The position numbers and the translations under genes are program-made. DNA of 64,000 nt from Quercus robur (lineage: Eukaryota > Streptophyta > Magnoliopsida > Fagales > Fagaceae), in the NCBI RefSeq assembly GCF_932294415.1, contig NC_065535.1, forward strand, positions 67,229,862 through 67,293,861, in the 5' to 3' direction. A model generated the notes under the pieces. It was not told the origin of the DNA, did no database searches, and was given only the letters and a program-made list of their open reading frames with translations. This document shows, one piece after another, positions 11,466-22,546 of this stretch; position 1 is the first letter of the stretch; each line of letters begins with the position of its first letter.

Positions 11466-12770
11466 CTTAAGGCTTCGTTTGAGAGTTCATAGGGGAATGA
11501 AATGGAATGATTATAAGGGAATGGAAAGAAATGGAATGGAATGTAATAGAATGAGATGTATTTAAGCAAGGGAATAGAATGAAATGGAATTGAATAACCT
11601 TATTTGGATATTTTAAAATAAATGAATGGAAAAGAATGAAAATGAATGGAATATAAGTAACCTTATTTGGAAGTAACATAAAGGGAAAAGAATGAAATTA
11701 TTTTATGATAATATTACTGTGGGGACTACGGCCCAAAATAATGAGTTGGGCCTTGGGCTCGTCCGAGGAGGCAACGTGGCTCAGCGATCCAGGTTTTAAG
11801 CCTTATCACGAGAGGCAAAGAAAAAGGTCCGAGGAGGAATTCCTCCCCGGACACTGAAAATCCGGAGCAGAGATACATCCAAGCCACTAAAACCCATCCC
11901 CTAAATACGTGAAAAGGATGGAAACACTAAATATCTCAGCAAAAGCTGCTACCACCGCATTGAATACACTACAACTACCTTCCTGGCCGCATTAATGTGG
12001 AGAAGACTCCTAAACAGTGTTGCCTTGGCCACTGCAACTCACAAAGGATTGAAAGAGGTGTCTGATGGGATGGGTGCTCAAGTGGAGGCTTAGATGACCA
12101 ACAAGTGTAAAGCCCAGATGGTAAGGAAGAGTCTATATAATGTATAGAAACCCCCATAAGAAAGGGGGATATAGAAAAAAGAGGTGAGAATATTGTGGCA
12201 TGCAAAGTAACACTAATGTGCTAGTCTGTATGCATAAATTAGACTTTGAATCTCCTCAGACTGTGAGATTTTTCAACGTAATGGTTTTTGTTCTTGTCCA
12301 TGTATACCTTTATCCCATGCAAACCTCTGTCTAACTTATCTAACCTTAGTTCTTAAACCCATACTCTACTAAATTCATTGTGTTGGGTTTTTTGGATCGA
12401 GACTTCACACGATTGGGGTTTGGGCTCCAAAAATTGTCCCCTTACAATTACTATTAGGCTCCTATTTTTAAAAAAAATGTTGAATATATAGGGGTATTTT
12501 GGGAGTTTTAGTAAAACATTCATTAAATCTAATTTCATTCCTCCTCATTCCTCCCAATTTCGGGAGGAATGAAAATTTAAAGTTTTAAGAGCCTAGAGAG
12601 GAATGAGTATTTCCTTCTACTTATTCCATTTCCTCCATTAAAACTCCCAAACAAGGAAATGAAAAGTCTATTTTCTCCATTAAAACTCCTAAAGAGGAGA
12701 GAAAAACATTTTAAAATTATTTTTTTCATTCCTTTCCAATCCCTCATTCCAAATGAGGGCTTAGGTAGAT
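11466..12770. mobile_element. MITE-like inverted-repeat element split by a solo LTR
   Basis: The left end starts near 11469 with 'AAGGCTTCGTTTGAGAG' and is rich in GGAATG/GAATGA; the right end finishes near 12765 with 'TTCCAAATGAGGGCTTA', roughly its inverse, and is rich in CATTCC. The arms are about 240-320 bp and are separated by the LTR at 11718-12446. No clear target duplication is visible, so family and exact borders are unsure. Confidence 0.5.
11718..12446. mobile_element. Solo LTR, 729 bp, with ATTAC target duplication
   Basis: The element begins TGTGGGGAC and ends GTCCCCTTACA, giving TG...CA ends with short inverted repeats. It is flanked by the identical 5-bp sequence ATTAC (11713-11717 and 12447-12451). 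There is one LTR and no internal region, as expected after LTR-LTR recombination. A TATA-like 'TCTATATAATG' near 12131 could be its promoter. Orientation cannot be fixed without an internal domain. Confidence 0.85.
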
Positions 12771-12792
12771 CTTAGGTGGTGAGATCTTTATT

Positions 12793-12925
12793 TAATGTGA
12801 ATAAATGCCATACTGTGAAATCTTGATTTTTGGTGTAGTTTCAATTTGGTTTTAAGGATGTGAATAAATGCCCGAATGTGAAATCTTGATTTTTTGGTGT
12901 AGTTTCCAATTTGGTTTTAAGGAAA
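12793..12925. repeat. Two-copy tandem duplication (~63 bp)
   Basis: The phrase 'TGTGAATAAATGCC' followed by 'TGTGAAATCTTGATTTTT', 'GGTGTAGTTTC' and 'AATTTGGTTTTAAGGA' appears twice in a row with a few substitutions. It lies between the MITE-like element and the RPE promoter. Confidence 0.7.
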
Positions 12926-13271
12926 CCAAAAAGGAAGAATATTATTAAATATTTTTTTAGGAGATGTTAATGGATTGATTTAAAAATTATTTTAAGAAAT
13001 TTTATATGTAAAAAAGAAATTAATTTTTTTGACAATTATTTATATTTTTAATAAAAGTGGTGTCAAAATTTTTTTAAAATAATTTATTAACAACTGTCTA
13101 CAGACATCCATTAATAAGACCTATTTTTTTAAAAAAATAACGAATAATACTTGTTAGGTGGGTAGTTAGGTAAGAAATCAAGGGCCATGGGCCGTCAAAA
13201 ATCACAAGGTCGAAAAAACACCCCCCAAAAAAACAAAGAGAAAAAGAAAAAAACCTGGAAAACGACACCGC

Positions 13272-13279
13272 TTTATATA
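13272..13279 (+). promoter_or_regulatory. Candidate TATA box of the RPE gene
   Basis: TTTATATA lies about 275 bases before the RPE start codon, in a stretch that becomes GC-richer and pyrimidine-rich toward the ATG. This is a position-based inference; the transcription start is unknown. Confidence 0.4.
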
Positions 13280-13550
13280 CAAGTCCGACCAAACCCTTTT
13301 GAACAAACACGCAAAAAAAAAAACAATCAATTGCGTTCTTAAAACCGCGTTATGGTTTCGCAGGTACAAGGCAGCCTCTTTTGAATTTGGGAAAACGAAA
13401 GGAAAGTTAGTTTGAAATCAAAGTCACACGTTCTCGAATATTCGTTTAACGACAAAGAACATCAGACAGAAGAAGTGAAAAAACCTCCTCCGATCCCCTC
13501 ACACTCCTCTGTTTCTCTCTCATCGCCGTACCGGGTTGCTGAATCCTGAA

Positions 13551-16500
13551 ATGGGTGTAGCGGCGAAAATAGCACCGTCGATGCTATCATCGGACTTCGC
13601 CAATTTGGCTTCCGAGGCTAAGCGCATGCTCAGTCTAGGCGCCGATTGGCTCCACATGGACATCATGGTACTTTTACTACCATGTTTATCAATCAAACAC
13701 GTATCACTATACTTTGAAATTTTGTTACTTTAACTGATTTCTAGTTTGCTTTTGCAGGATGGGTAGGTTTGGCTGCTTTTCTCATACCCTGTTATGCTTG
13801 CAATCGAATTCGCTTCATCCTACTTTTCGGTTTGGAATTGCGTTTCTTTTATTTTGATTATTTCTATTTTAAGGTACTGAATATGATGAGAGGATATAAA
13901 TGTAGATAAGTTAGAAATAAGGATAAATGTATATTATATGATTCCCAATGTTCTGGACATTCATTTCAATTGTTGTTATAATCTCAACCAATAAAACTGG
14001 CTATATTCCAATGGATGGTTAGGATTTTTGTGTGTTACATAACCCCCCAAATGTATTAGATACCATAGAAGGACCTGAGGTGTTTGTTTTAGTTAGAGAG
14101 AGCTCAACTAGATTTTTTTCTTCTTCTTATAAATAGAAAAGAGTTTTCTTAAGTGCATGTGTCTTAAATATTGATACAATGATTCCAAAGTAGTCGATTT
14201 CCTTCGAAATGTTATTCTGTTTTCCAATGAGCTCAAGTTCAAATGGTGCCTCCACCCTTTGAAAGAGCAAAGTAGAGTTGTGTTCAAGACCCATCAAGTG
14301 TGTAAGTTGCCAATAATTTGTTAAAAAAATTTTAGTAATAAATTATTGGGTGTGCTTAAATAACTGTTTGTATGCAATACTCTTTTTGTAAAATAAAAGG
14401 TATGGTTATCATTTATCAATGAAAAAGAAGTGTCGACTTTGGTGGCTGTAATTGTGAATTATGTGAATGCTATATTGTAAATTGTAGGGAGAATGGGGGT
14501 TCTCTACATGCTGAAATCAAGAGGGTATTGGATTTTGAGAAAGACAGAGATGTAACATGGGATAGGATTGTGGCTCAGGGCATTAAGAAGTTCCTTTAGC
14601 AAAATTATGAGTTTAGGTCATTTTTGTTTTAAATTTTCAATAAACAGTGCGAATTTTGGGTGGGCACTTGGCCTTTTTTAACAGCAAAGGAGCTGTCTGG
14701 CCTGATTGAAGGAAGATAGTTCCAAGTGGTTTCACTTCCTGTCAATATGCATTTCTTGGATTTCAGTATTGTTAGTGCTAACTTGGGATTAAGGCTTTGT
14801 TGTAGTTATTGTAGTGCTAACTTGCACGGTTAAATCAAATTGCGCTAACTGGAAGTTGTTACAAATGATGATTGCATACTTGCTGATAAGACGCAAGAAA
14901 TGATGTTTATTAATATTCTCTACTCATTTCCTATTTGGAACTGGTGAATTGCTCAACATTATTATTATTTAAGTTTTTTTTGCTCTTGCAGGCACTTCGT
15001 CCCAAATCTAACCATTGGTGCTCCAGTCATTGAAAGTTTGAGAAAACACACAACGTAAAACTTCTTTTAGCCTTCACTTTAAATCTTTTTAACATCAATT
15101 TTTCTTGGTTACTGGTTTACTAGTATAACTAGGTGAGGTGTGGATTTTCATTTGTTTCAGTGCCTATCTTGATTGCCACCTCATGGTCACAAATCCTCTT
15201 GATTATGTTGATCCTATGGGAAAAGCTGGTGCTTCTGGTTTTACATTTCATGTTGAGGTCTCCAAAGGTGGGTTTTAACGTCTGCCATGTTGTTGCCTTC
15301 CTCTCCCCCCCCCTCCCCCTGTGTCTTTTTCTATTTAGTTATTTTCTTTAAAGGAGTCTTATGGTACTTTTTGCAGAAAATTGGCAAGAACTAGTCCAGA
15401 AAATTAAGGCAAAGGGCATGAGGCCTGGGGTGGCATTAAAACCTGGGACGCCTATTGAAGAAGTTTATCCACTGGTATGCCTTCCTGTGATTTTCATGCT
15501 CTCAGATTGTGTAGCTGGATTTTATATTGTTTGGAATAATCTAAACACAACCAAATCCGACTTTACCTTAACCAAATGATATAAGGTTTCCTAGTATTCT
15601 GTCTATATTGAATATTAGTAACATATTTATTTAGAGGATTTTAAAATTGATAAAACGTTTAGAGTCTGTTTGGTAACTTTTTTTTCTCCTTATTTTCTGT
15701 TTTCAAAAACATTTTTCTATTTTTGAAACTAAAAAACTTGTCTGGCAACTCAAAATGGATAGAAAACAAAAAATGTTCTCAAAACTCAATTTGTGAAGGA
15801 AATTAAAAACATGCAAAATGTTGTTTTCAATTTCTAATTTTCAAAAGTCAATGAAAATACGCATTTAATTTAATGAATCTGTCTCATTTAATGAGTTAGC
15901 ATTAGAGTTCAAATCTTAGTAACAACATATTTTAGTATTTTCTATTTGTTTTATTTGAAAAACTAATTTTTTAATTTCAACTAACCAAACATGTTTTTTA
16001 TTTCAAAAATACAAGAAAATTGTTTTTTCTTTATATTCCCAAAAACAAGTTTTTGAAAATAGAAAACAAATATTGTTACCAAACATAACCTTAACTTTTT
16101 TTCCCTTAACCCACAGGTTGAAGGCGAATATCCTGTGGAAATGGTCCTTGTAATGACTGTAGAACCTGGATTTGGCGGACAAAAGTTCATGCCAGAGACT
16201 ATGGAAAAGGTTCAGTTACATTTTTTAGTTCCTCTTGTGACTAGCATCTCTTGTTCATTCCCATGACTCTCTCTCTGGTTTTCTTTATCCAGGTTCGGGT
16301 GCTAAGAAAGAAGTACCCATCACTTGATATAGAGGTGAGTCAATCTCTTACTTTCGATTTATAACTTCTTGCTAGCAAATCGTGAATTTTTCATCTTCTT
16401 GGATTTATTGGTAATTTCTTGTTTCAGTTTACTGTTTTGTGGTAATGTTATTGTCATGTTGCATATTTTGTTGTCCATGTTGGGCTGTTAAGTAGCAGCA

Positions 16501-17855
16501 TATTCATAAAATAAGTGTAGTTGAAATGAGAATGTTAAGATGAATAAGTGGAAATACACGAAAAGATAAGATTCGAAATGAATAAATTCGCTTAAAGATA
16601 AGGGTAGCTTGTAGCCCCTGCTAATGAATAGATGAGGGAGAGTCACTTAAGATGGTTCGGTCATGTTTAAAGGAGAGTGATTAATGCACCAGTAAGAAAG
16701 AGCGAGTTAATCCAAGTTGAGGGAATGAAAAAAGGTAGAGGAAGACCAAAAATCATATTAGTACAAGTAATAAAAAAGGACATGACAATTAAGGAAGTAA
16801 CAAAGAGTATGACTATAGATAGAGTAGAATGGAGGAATAGAATACATATGGCTGATCCTAAATAACTTGTTGAGGATCCATAGCTGACTGTTGTGTATTG
16901 TGTTGTCTATTTGTTCAGCATAGCAACTAAATCCTGTTCTACTGAGGAATGTTGGGTAATGCTAGAAACTTTGAAATTTTATAATTTTGGGAGCATTTTT
17001 TGAAACTTTTATAGACATTCTGGTAGTACTGGACACATTATTTTCCTGTGGATTACATTTTTAAACAGTTTCCTAGATGTTATGTTTGGTTCATTCTTAA
17101 AAATGGTTTTAGCCTTCTATATGTTTCTCTAGATTTCACTCTGTAGCTGTCTTGCATTACTTGTGGGTTCCTTAGTGAATTTTAAATCTTTCATCTCCTT
17201 TTTTTCACATCTTTTTTTAATTGATTCCATCCCACCTCCTGTTTTCCATATATGTAAGTCACTTGGATTTAACCCCAAGGGGTTGGCTTAATGATTTTTC
17301 CTAAGGCCTCATGAGATCTATGCGGTTTTGGGTTCAAAACCTCTAGTCAACATTTTGAGGCTACCCAAGGGATTATTTGCTCAAATTACTTGTTTTGTGG
17401 GACGGGGAACTACACACATTTAGGGGAATGGTCAGGTACTTAGAGATCTCTGGACACCTTCATTACATTTTTTTTTTTTAAAACCCTTGGATTTTGGAAG
17501 ATAAAAAATGGCTCTATCATAGGAAAAAGTATCTTATGAGATGGTCTCATGAAATCTCTCTCTTACGGTCACAGCATGTGTGGGTCCCACATACTCTGGA
17601 GAGTGGTCCCTTGAGACACCCTCTCCTATTATAGAAAAGCATCGGTCTCTGTGCATGTGGGAAGCGACAACTAATTGAAAAATATGCTTTATTTTGCAGG
17701 TTGATGGTGGTTTAGGGCCTTCGACCGTTGATGTGGCAGCTTCAGCAGGGGCAAACTGCATTGTTGCAGGAAGTTCAGTATTTGGAGCTTCTGAGCCAGG
17801 CCAAGTAATATCCCTCCTGAGGAAGAGTGTACAGGGAGCCCAGCAAAACAATTGA
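13551..17855 (+). CDS. RPE: Ribulose-5-phosphate 3-epimerase, cytosolic (8 exons)
   Basis: The enzyme interconverts ribulose-5-phosphate and xylulose-5-phosphate in the pentose phosphate pathway. Exons 13551-13667, 13758-13762, 14992-15054, 15161-15267, 15377-15474, 16117-16209, 16293-16334 and 17700-17855 join in frame to 681 nt (226 aa), normal for the cytosolic form. The protein starts '[20 protein letters not shown]' with no transit peptide. Expected metal ligands are present: H35 and D37 ('HMDIMDGHF'), H68 ('LDCHLMV') and D177 ('VDGGL'). Phosphate-binding motifs '[10 protein letters not shown]' and '[13 protein letters not shown]' are seen. All introns are GT/AG. Exon 2 is only 5 nt (GATGG) and is needed to restore 'DIMDGHFVPN'. 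The introns hold SINE, MITE and RTE-LINE fragments, but the coding frame is intact. Start chosen as the ATG that gives the family N-terminus. Confidence 0.95.
14222..14345 (+). repeat. SINE-like fragment in RPE intron 2
   Basis: This copy matches the 5315-5428 repeat: 'CAATGAGCTC', 'GAGCAAAGTAGAGTT', B-box-like 'GTGTTCAAGACCC', then 'GTGTAAGTTGCCAATAA'. It is diverged and no target duplication is evident. Confidence 0.5.
15658..16092. mobile_element. MITE in RPE intron 5
   Basis: The element has inverted ends: 'GTCTGTTTGGTAAC' at about 15664-15677 and 'GTTACCAAACATAACC' near 16075-16090. The interior is AT-rich and low in complexity, with no coding capacity. TIR sequence and length fit a non-autonomous hAT-type MITE. 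The target duplication is not clear. Confidence 0.6.
16480..16905 (+). mobile_element. RTE-type LINE 3' fragment in RPE intron 7
   Basis: The translated text fits the C-terminus of plant RTE-type non-LTR retrotransposons: '[16 protein letters not shown]'-like sequence near 16530, 'RWFGHV' near 16650, then the open frame 16677-16865 with '[20 protein letters not shown]', '[15 protein letters not shown]', '[16 protein letters not shown]'. It is 5'-truncated, inactive, and in the same orientation as RPE. Confidence 0.75.
17265..17480 (+). repeat. SINE-like element in RPE intron 7
   Basis: A Pol-III-like promoter layout is visible: A-box-like 'GGGTTGGCTTAATGATT' near 17280 and B-box-like 'GGGTTCAAAACCTC' near 17328. 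The element ends in a T-rich run (17468-17480), as in Au-type plant SINEs. Confidence 0.55.
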
Positions 17856-20800
17856 CATGGTACAAACCAAATACATCATGATTGGATTGTATTAAACTTA
17901 TTTACTGTGTACATTACTTATCTGTTTGATGAATTAAAATTGCAGGGCCTGTACTTTCTAAAGTGTAATAAGCGACACTTGCAAACATTTTGGAAATAAA
18001 TTTATAGGACAATACCATTTATTTCATTTACAGCTTTTGTCTTCAGCCTTCAAGTACCATCACTCTAATAAATTGTTCTGGCACATGATGACTTTGTCAC
18101 TGCTCAACTAAACGGGACTTCTGTAAAACAGATAATGAATCACTGGCTTTATGATTCCTTTGTACATCTTTAGCCTTGTTTTTTAGCTCCCATCTTATCC
18201 TGTTACGTATATGGATCCTACTCTAGCTAGCACCTGGCAGATATGGTTTACCTTAGTTAAGATGATTTCACTTGCTGGATGCTATCAAATGTATTTGCCT
18301 TCATGGCAAGCCATTTTCCCTTTACATTAGTATCTGCCTATATCTTGAAGAAATAGATACTAATCATTATCAGACGCATTTTTCCTTAGCTGTCTTGGAT
18401 TCTGTCTCTAGTTCTTTGATGTGTTTAGTAGTATTGTCTTCCCGAATTGTAGTACCAGTTGGGCTTATGTTGCCTCTGTTTGCTCTAATCTCTGGGTTGT
18501 GCTTTGTCTTAAACGGTTAAACCTGTCGGGGTGTGCCATTTTGTTGTAACGCTATATCAATTTGGTTTGTTGGCTCAATTCAAAATTTCTGATTTACCCA
18601 AAAAATGAGTTATTTTGGAGTGACAAAAATAAGCTTAACATGTATCCCAATTATTTTGTTGAACTTCTCTCCCTAACGTGGACCCGACGCATGATATTGT
18701 CACTAGGCAAGATATTGTCACTTGCTATATATTATTCTGATTAGAATCTGCCAGATTATTTCCTTGTCACAGAAGGAACAAATTGCTAGATTATAAATGT
18801 CACTGTCTCATACAAATGAGGGAAAATTTAATTATTCGAATTGACATGTTTGTTTCCCCTATTATAGATTAGCTTTTGTTTGAATGCAACAGAAGCTTTA
18901 TACAGGCTTTAGAGCACCTGGATGATTGACCTCATATGCACCCTTAAACATGAGTTTGCATTGTACCTTGTTTGCTGCTTCTTTCTTGACAGATTCATTC
19001 TTTAACATTCTCAATTTGTCAATAATTGAATAATCTTGCAAATTTTCGAAACTGGTGCAAATGTATCTTGGTTTAAGACAACTCTTACCCAATTTGTCTA
19101 ATGTCTACTACAACAGCACGTTTTTTTTTTTCCTTCTCCTGAGGCATGACCTAGAACACTACGGTTTTAAAATCCCATTTTTTGAAGCGCAGAAACAGGA
19201 TTATGTTCCACACCATGTCAATTTTTTCTTGAGCATATGCATAGGAATATGCGACCTACAAGATTGTGGCACATCACATGCATGGAAGTTTATAACTTCT
19301 TTAAATGGATGGATCTTGATCTGATGTTTCTTACCTGGATCTGTCCAAATCTCACTCTTTTTCCTTTCCTCTTTGAATATATGCTATTAGTTTAACACCA
19401 AATAATATATTCCTTTGCTTTGCTTCTGCCCCAAGTGTCGCATTGCCTTCGATGGATCACTGGATCTAGATGTTTTGAGAGGAATGAGGATTGGTCACAT
19501 GGTACACTATTTCTAGTTTTCCATGCTTTGGCTCCAATCATAAGAGATTTTTTGGAGCATCCTCGACATGAGAAAAATATATTCATGTCTTAGCAAAGGC
19601 ATGCTCCAAACTCCAAAAATAGTGTTTGTAAAAGTTAGAAAAAAAATGTCTGGTAACTAACATAGGTGGTTAACATGTGTTATCACGTGCATGTAATCCA
19701 AGATTCAAGACTTATTTTAAAGATAGATTCACAAGGGCAAAAATACCATTGATGCAAGATAGAGGAGGAATTAATGGTTACAACTTACAAGTGATGTGAT
19801 AAGTCCCGTGGTAATGACATTATTTGAATTGTCTACTGTCTGTGGACTGTGGTACAAATCCTGCCTCACCCTTCCTATTATCTACTTATAAAAAAACAGA
19901 AATATTTTCCCTTTTGTCATTATTTTTATCCACTGAATTTTAATGGACTCATCTCATTCTTGGATTATTATCTTCCACTTTCGGTTCATTGGTACTGGAT
20001 CCTAATGCTGGTTTCGTTTTCAGAAAAATGCTTTTACTTTCGGTCAAGGGATGCTACAAATTACAATCATTCTTTCTCCTCTTTGAGATTTCTTTTAGAG
20101 ACTTGCATAAAGGAAAATATTTTAGTAATTTCCTTTAAGGGAGAGAATTTTTGGTACTTGTGCTATAGGGAAAGAAAAATTTAGTGAATCCTCCAATCTT
20201 TTGGCCAGAATGAACTAATGACTCCTAAAATGATGGTACCCACTTTCGTCAAACTTTCTGGTTTGCTTAAAAACTTAAAAGGCCACTGTTCTTCTATTTT
20301 AATATTTATTTGATTAATTACTGTTTTTTTATATACTAAAAATCAACTTAGAACTGTTACTTTTAGCACAAATCTCAAGGAATTTTTCTAATTGAAAGAG
20401 TCCCATGCCTTCTTTGTCACCTTTCTTATACATAATGTACTGGTTTCATGTATTAAACCCATAATTTTATAATTGTTGCAATCTAGTTATATTAGGTGGT
20501 AGTTGAAAGATATGATAGATAAAGGTAATCCCTTGGACGAATGACATGTGAATTGAAGTTGTGTTGTGTGGGTACAATTGACTGTAGCTGGTACTTTTAA
20601 AAGTTATTGGTGCTTGTCAACTTAGGATATTCATGGCCAGTGTGACCTATCAATCCCTAGCCTTTCTTTCATGCCCCAACTTTGCCATGCATTAGGTCTC
20701 TTCAACTGTGTATAGCCATTGTCCATATCTTTTCGCACTTATCTACATTTTCCAAAATCTACATCATATCTATCCATACTGCTTGACAAATCATCAATTC

Positions 20801-22546
20801 TTGCTTTCATCCTTTGCCTTTTGGGTTAAAAAAAGAAAAAAAAAATAAAAAGTCTAGAACCACGTCCTTTTGTGCCACAACTTTGTTACAATTCTGATGT
20901 AGCACACTGTGAGTGGTGAAGAAAAAATAGTGAATTCAAGTAAAAGTAATATAAAACCAATCACAATCTGTGACATAAGATAGTTGTGAAAAAAGAATGT
21001 GATAAAGAGTGTTGAGCATAAAGTTACTATTTCTTGTACATGACATCTATAGGAGCATAAAATTGTATGTACGTGAAAGCACTATGCCCTCATATGATTG
21101 GACCTTAGAATACAACTGACATATGTTCTCTCATGCTCATATTGTCTGAGAGGAATCGATTGCCCCATGAATGCGAGAAATTATTCTTTACAGCACATCT
21201 CTCTCACATAAGCGTGAATTTTATGTGCGAAAACTTATATGTGAAGTCAGTCTTTATATAAGTAGTCGGTATAATACATTGGATATACTTAATAATTTCA
21301 TGGTAAATAGAACAGAGTTGTCATGGATTATTTTTCTGACTTGTGCATAAGCTCTTTCATAAGATGAAGGGATTCTGGTCATGGAATCATGAGTTGCATG
21401 GACAACTAGACCGAGTTATTTATAAGGAATGTGAGAATGATGTAGGCAGATCTGAAGCTCTTACTGTTATCTGCAATATCCTGAACGAGGGTACTTTCTT
21501 TGATCTTCTAAAGGTACAATGGCGCACTAAATCTGAAAGTTGAAATTGTGGTGGTTAGAAGCATCATCGAGGTGGATTCTTACTTTCTGCATTTATTAAA
21601 AAAAAGAAAAGAAAGTGCCCATTTTACTTGTTCCTATTATGTCTAAATCAGGCAAAATGTTTGTCATATGCCAAATGAATGGTATCTGTAAACAGATAAG
21701 GTTTATATACCAAATTACTGTGGTTTTACCATTCCATGCCCACATGAGAGCCATAAAATATAAACAAAATTTTGGAAATCTACTTGGAACTCTAGAATCT
21801 AGATTACCACAGTTTGCTTAGACTCCTAACCAGCATGAAGTTAGTTCTTACTAGACAAATACTTTAAATAAAAATGCATGTATGTGAACACAACTTTTGT
21901 GCCTCAACCTTAACATGTGTGATTGTGACTCATGGAAAAAAGGTGGAGAGTCTATATGAAAATGATAATTTACCAATTGCAGTCGCACTCTCACATATTA
22001 TCCAGTTATGATAAATGGCGTGACCTTAAAACAATTGAATGCTCTTACATTAAAACCAGAGCAATATTTTATGATATGCACGTGATATCTGCATGTGTAC
22101 CATTTGCATCTATGAGACATATGCCAATGAACTACAGTATGTCGGTACACCAAATTCAATATGTTGAGATAAGTCTAATCACGCATTGGAATGGACTAGC
22201 TATAACACATGTTGATGCATGTAAGATAGGATTTGAGCCCAATGAGTCTTCTGACGTAAATTAAGAGTGGTGATAATGATTACTGGCAAAGAAAACTTGG
22301 GATAGATAGCCAACCCTTTGAGAATGAAATAAAGCCCAAGATAAAGGGGGTTAACCAAACAGCTGGAATTTGAGTAAAAATATAAGACAACTTTGTAAAA
22401 CCCAAGAACCCTGTCCAGGAACAAATTTGAGAAATACTCTTATTTTTTACTCCATTTCTGTATGGATCCAAAATATTCATTTTCTTGGAATTAGAAAGCT
22501 CTTTATTTTTAATCGTCCTTTCTTTGAAGAAGTGTGTTACATAGGC
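17856..22546. other. RPE 3'-UTR and LYK2 upstream intergenic region
   Basis: The first ~150 bases are probably RPE 3'-UTR, with AATAAA near 17996. Beyond that I see no gene. Several frames of 60-110 codons have no recognisable domain. A weak SINE-like piece lies at about 19795-19885 ('GGTACAAATCCTGCC'). A short coding-like segment at 21355-21540 ('KGFWSWNHELHGQLDRVI') was not recognised. The LYK2 promoter should lie at the right end. Confidence 0.5.

Noticed and set aside
10928-13500. Search for the missing C-terminal exons of RRP36 beyond the LINE.
   Set aside because: No sequence in this stretch translates to the Lys-rich C-terminal block; only MITE and LTR sequence and A/T-rich DNA are present.
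21343-21543. A 66-codon frame with 'KGFWSWNHELHGQLDRVI' that looks somewhat coding.
   Set aside because: No flanking exons with splice sites, and no family recognised. It may be a gene relic, but I cannot support it.
22370-22546. An in-frame extension upstream of the LYK2 start, with its own Met.
   Set aside because: The extension shows no conserved sequence and would bury the signal peptide; the Met at 22547 fits the family.
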